A stretch of 9,591 nucleotides of DNA. It comes from an uncultured Clostridia bacterium. GTDB taxonomy: Bacteria > Bacillota > Clostridia > Christensenellales > Borkfalkiaceae. Every line of letters begins with the position of its first letter. The first letter of the stretch is position 1. Below are positions 7,584 through 9,591 of the stretch, piece after piece. The notes under the pieces were generated by a model. That model saw only the letters and a program-made list of their open reading frames with translations. It was not told the DNA's origin and searched no databases. The stretch lies in contig CATZIC010000069.1 in the NCBI GenBank assembly GCA_958419945.1, positions 1-9,591 on the forward strand. Reading direction: 5' to 3'. Position numbers and translations under genes: made by a program.

Positions 7584-7612
7584 ATAATAACACATATGTT
7601 TTGTTTTGTCAA
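7584..7612 (-). promoter_or_regulatory. lexA promoter (-35 TTGACA, -10 TATTAT)
   Basis: Read on the minus strand, a perfect -35 TTGACA (7612-7607) is followed by a 17-base spacer and a -10 TATTAT (7589-7584), one base off consensus. The start of transcription should fall near 7577, giving a leader of about 12 bases that still includes the GAGGTG ribosome site (7575-7570). Confidence 0.85.
7589..7602 (-). promoter_or_regulatory. Possible second, weaker LexA site in the lexA spacer
   Basis: AAAACATATGTGTT on the minus strand matches the LexA consensus at 10 of 14 positions around a palindromic ACATATGT core. It lies in the spacer between -35 and -10, 21 bases centre-to-centre (two helical turns) from the stronger box. 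The outer half-site is poor, so this is only a candidate. Confidence 0.3.
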
Positions 7613-7623
7613 ACATTCGTTCT
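7610..7623 (-). promoter_or_regulatory. LexA box (SOS operator)
   Basis: On the minus strand the site reads AGAACGAATGTTTG, matching the Gram-positive LexA consensus CGAACRNRYGTTYG at 13 of 14 positions (only the first base differs). It shares bases 7610-7612 with the lexA -35, so bound LexA would block RNA polymerase. It also lies 28 bases before the divergent gene at 7651 and overlaps that gene's likely -10, so one operator could serve both. Confidence 0.82.
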
Positions 7624-7626
7624 AAT
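7621..7626 (+). promoter_or_regulatory. Candidate -10 for the divergent small gene
   Basis: TCTAAT is one base from TATAAT and would start transcription about 18 bases before the ATG at 7651. No good -35 is seen at the right distance (the T-rich stretch 7599-7604 is the nearest), so the promoter may be weak. It overlaps the LexA box at 7610-7623. Confidence 0.35.
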
Positions 7627-7650
7627 TTTTTGAATTTTACAGGAATCATT

Positions 7651-7878
7651 ATGAAAGAAAAATGCGTACTTTACGACCGTGATTGTATAGACTGCGGTGA
7701 ATGTGAATTTTGTGACCTTGATCCAACAAAGCTCTGCGACAACTGCGGCAAGTGTTTAGAAACTATAAATATGGATTACGCCGCAATTAAAATCGACGGC
7801 TTTACCGAAGGGGAGGAATGCTTTCCCGAGGATTGCGACTGCCATCATAAACATTCACACTCCCATAAAAAGGACTAA
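7651..7878 (+). CDS. Small Cys/His-rich putative metal-binding protein, function unknown
   Basis: I cannot assign a function. The 75-residue product has 11 cysteines and 5 histidines. The first cluster is C12-x2-C15-x2-C18-x2-C21, the second C29-x2-C32-x2-C35, with Cys5 ahead of both. The linker CDLDPTKLCDNCGKC joins them. A middle part without Cys (NMDYAAIKIDGF, 40-51) separates these from a tail with C57, C62, C64 and a His-rich end (HHKHSHSHKK, 65-74). The spacing suggests Zn2+ or Fe-S binding, and the tail could chelate metal ions. There is no signal peptide or membrane segment. I chose ATG 7651 because AGGA (7641-7644) lies six bases upstream; an in-frame TTG at 7606 would start inside the lexA promoter and add residues unlike the rest. 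The gene diverges from lexA across one LexA box, so SOS control is likely. Similar small Cys-rich proteins near lexA are, to my memory, recurrent in Clostridia. Confidence 0.8.
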   Translation: MKEKCVLYDRDCIDCGECEFCDLDPTKLCDNCGKCLETINMDYAAIKIDGFTEGEECFPEDCDCHHKHSHSHKKD

Positions 7879-7929
7879 AAGATCATAATTTGAAACATAC
7901 TTTTCCTATAATTTAATTTTGAGTAAATG

Positions 7930-7959
7930 AAAAAACCGCGAAAAATTGCGGTTTTTTTT
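7930..7959. terminator. Bidirectional terminator between the small gene and groEL
   Basis: AAAAAACCGC (7930-7939) pairs with GCGGTTTTTT (7948-7957) around an 8-base loop. The + strand continues into eight T residues (7952-7959), and the minus strand has a matching T run from the A tract (7935-7930). It lies 51 bases past the small gene's stop and 19 bases past the groEL stop, and should end both transcripts. The rest of the gap 7879-7978 is A-T rich with no other clear signal. Confidence 0.85.
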
Positions 7960-7978
7960 GTGCTTAAATTTTGCTTTA

Positions 7979-9591
7979 TCAGTACATTCCGCCCATATTG
8001 GGGTTAGGTTGATTGGATTCTGGTTGAGGAATATCGGTTACCAAACTTTCGGTAGTTAAAAGCGTGGAAGCGATAGAAGCGGAATTCTGTAGTGCGGAAC
8101 GTGAAACTTTAGTCGGGTCTATAATACCGGAAGCCACCATGTCGGTGTATTCGTTAGTCAAAAAGTCAAAGCCGTAGTTTGCTTTTTTAGCGGTCATAAC
8201 TTTGTTCAAAATTACAGAACCGTCAAGACCTGCGTTCATAGCAATCTGTCTTAAAGGTGCTTCAACCGCTTTTGCAACGATTTCTGCGCCCGTTTTTTCG
8301 TCGCCCTTCAAGGTCTGTGCTAAACGCCTGATTGCAGGAACAGTGCTCAAAAGTGCGATTCCGCCACCGGGGACGATGCCTTCTTCAACGGCTGCTCTCG
8401 TAGCGGCCAAAGCGTCCTCGATACGAAGCTTCTTTTCCTTCATTTCAACTTCGGTTGCGGCACCTACGTTGATAACGGCAACGCCACCGGCAAGTTTTGC
8501 AAGGCGTTCCTGAAGTTTTTCTCTGTCGTATTCCGAAGTGGTTTCCGCAATCTGCGCCTTAATTGCGTCGATTCTTGCTTTGATTTCATTGGGATCGCCT
8601 GCACCGTCGATAATGGTCGTGTTGTCCTTGTCAACCTTAACCTGAACGGCTTTACCGAGCATATCCATTGTGAAGTCCTTAAATTCAAGACCTAAATCTG
8701 AGGAAAGAACCTGACCGCCTGTCAAAATTGCGATATCTTCGAGCATTGCTTTTCTTCTGTCGCCAAATCCGGGTGCTTTAACGGCAACGCAGTTAAATAC
8801 GCCTTTAAGTTTGTTTACGACAAGCGCCGCCAAAGCGTCGCCTTCAACGTCGTCGGCAATAATCAAAAGACGCATGCCTTGCTGAGCAATAGGCTCGATA
8901 ACGGGCAAAATTTCCTGTATGGAGGAAATCTTTTTATCGGTAATAAGAATAACGGGGGAATCCAAAACCGCTTCCATTTTGTCGGTATTGGTAACCATGT
9001 ATGCGGAAGCGTAACCGCGGTCGAACTGCATACCTTCAACGGTGGTAAGTTCGGTTTTCATAGTTTTGCTTTCCTGAACTGTTATAACGCCGTCTTTTCC
9101 GACCTTTTCCATAGCGTCGGAAATAAGCTTACCAACGTCCTCGTCTCCGGCGGAAATGGATGCAACCTGCGCGATTGCCTTTTTGCCGTCTATAACCTTA
9201 GAAGATGCTTTTAAGGAATCAACTGCGGTGTCTACAGCCTTCATGATACCTTTTTTAAGGATAATGGGATTAGCGCCTGCAGCTAAGTTTTTAAGTCCTT
9301 CGCTTATCATTGCCTGTGCTAAAACTACCGCAGTAGTAGTTCCGTCGCCGGCAACGTCGTTGGTTTTAGTGGAAACCTCTTTTACAAGTTGAGCACCCAT
9401 ATTTTCGAACGGATCTTCAAGTTCGATTTCCTTTGCAATGGTAACGCCGTCGTTTGTTATAAGCGGTGCACCGTATTTTTTATCGAGTACTACGTTTCTT
9501 CCTTTAGGACCTAACGTAATTTTAACGGTGTTAGCGAGTGTGTTAACGCCGATTTCCAATGCCTTTCTTGCTTCTTCACCGGTTTTAATCT
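7979..9591 (-). CDS. groEL: Chaperonin GroEL (first few codons cut off)
   Basis: GroEL forms the 14-subunit ATP-driven folding chamber capped by GroES in the cytosol. The frame is open to the window edge: before LEIGVNTLAN there are further codons reading IKTGEEARKA, so a TTG at 9559 is not the start and only about four or five residues (probably MAK-like) are missing, giving about 541 residues in all. Motifs are TLGPKGRNVVL, the nucleotide-binding GDGTTTA (equivalent to E. coli Asp87), RIEDALAATRAAVEEG with the catalytic Asp398 equivalent, and GGGIALL. The C-terminus ends QPNPNMGGMY, so the flexible GGM tail is cut to a single GGM unit. groES and any CIRCE/HrcA operator would lie beyond the window edge. 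The gene is a separate transcription unit ending at the shared terminator. Confidence 0.98.
   Translation of the reverse strand, partial: IKTGEEARKALEIGVNTLANTVKITLGPKGRNVVLDKKYGAPLITNDGVTIAKEIELEDPFENMGAQLVKEVSTKTNDVAGDGTTTAVVLAQAMISEGLKNLAAGANPIILKKGIMKAVDTAVDSLKASSKVIDGKKAIAQVASISAGDEDVGKLISDAMEKVGKDGVITVQESKTMKTELTTVEGMQFDRGYASAYMVTNTDKMEAVLDSPVILITDKKISSIQEILPVIEPIAQQGMRLLIIADDVEGDALAALVVNKLKGVFNCVAVKAPGFGDRRKAMLEDIAILTGGQVLSSDLGLEFKDFTMDMLGKAVQVKVDKDNTTIIDGAGDPNEIKARIDAIKAQIAETTSEYDREKLQERLAKLAGGVAVINVGAATEVEMKEKKLRIEDALAATRAAVEEGIVPGGGIALLSTVPAIRRLAQTLKGDEKTGAEIVAKAVEAPLRQIAMNAGLDGSVILNKVMTAKKANYGFDFLTNEYTDMVASGIIDPTKVSRSALQNSASIASTLLTTESLVTDIPQPESNQPNPNMGGMY

Noticed and set aside
7606..7650. 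TTG at 7606 as start of the small Cys-rich gene
   Set aside because: It lies inside the lexA -35/LexA box region, has no ribosome site, and the added residues do not resemble the rest; ATG 7651 has AGGA at a good distance.
7890..7912. Promoter-like TTGAAA and TATAAT after the small gene
   Set aside because: The two hexamers are only 11 bases apart, and the next + strand element is a terminator with no gene to serve.
8202..9392. Open reading frames on the + strand opposite groEL
   Set aside because: They are antisense shadows of groEL with low-complexity translations, no ribosome sites and no recognisable domains.
9557..9559. TTG at 9559 as the groEL start
   Set aside because: The frame stays open to the window edge and encodes the conserved GroEL N-terminal string IKTGEEARKA.
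1..9591. CRISPR, insertion sequence, tRNA, riboswitch or defence system
   Set aside because: No direct repeats, terminal inverted repeats, transposase, cloverleaf or conserved leader structure was seen; the window is almost filled by recognised housekeeping genes.

Overview
The window looks like a chromosomal housekeeping segment of a low- to mid-GC Firmicute, most likely an uncultured member of the Clostridia. The reasons are the gene order miaB-mutS-mutL-miaA-(Met gamma-lyase family)-lexA, a nuclease-type MutL with no MutH, a Bacillus/Clostridium-type LexA box (GAAC-N4-GTTY), and AGGA/GAGGTG-type ribosome binding sites. The genus cannot be fixed from the sequence alone. I see no mobile element, CRISPR array, tRNA or rRNA, and no wholly new multi-gene system. 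The least explained element is a small cysteine/histidine-rich protein gene that shares a LexA-controlled intergenic region with lexA.

Layout. Positions 1-176 hold the 3' end of a + strand gene, read as the TRAM domain of MiaB. An 88-base gap with a short terminator-like hairpin follows. Four + strand genes then overlap one another: mutS (265-2847), mutL (2834-4756), miaA (4735-5673) and a PLP-dependent Met gamma-lyase/'aluminium resistance' family gene (5654-6874). The overlaps are 14, 22 and 20 bases, so this is a translationally coupled operon. It meets lexA (minus strand, 6969-7565) tail to tail across a 94-base gap with two back-to-back hairpins. lexA has an excellent promoter (TTGACA-17-TATTAT) whose -35 overlaps a 13/14 match to the LexA box. 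Diverging from the same 85-base region is the small Cys/His-rich gene (7651-7878). It ends against a bidirectional terminator shared with groEL (minus strand, 7979 to the window end), which lacks only its first few codons.

How the genes work together. MutS and MutL form the mismatch repair pair; MutL carries the endonuclease motifs expected where MutH is absent. MiaA and MiaB act in sequence on A37 of tRNAs reading UNN codons (i6A, then ms2i6A), so the tRNA modification genes flank the repair genes. LexA governs the SOS response and should repress itself, and probably its small divergent neighbour. GroEL is the chaperonin and belongs to a separate transcription unit. hfq, which often follows miaA in Firmicutes, is absent: miaA runs directly into the PLP enzyme gene.

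Non-coding stretches are all under 110 bases and are described in the feature list.
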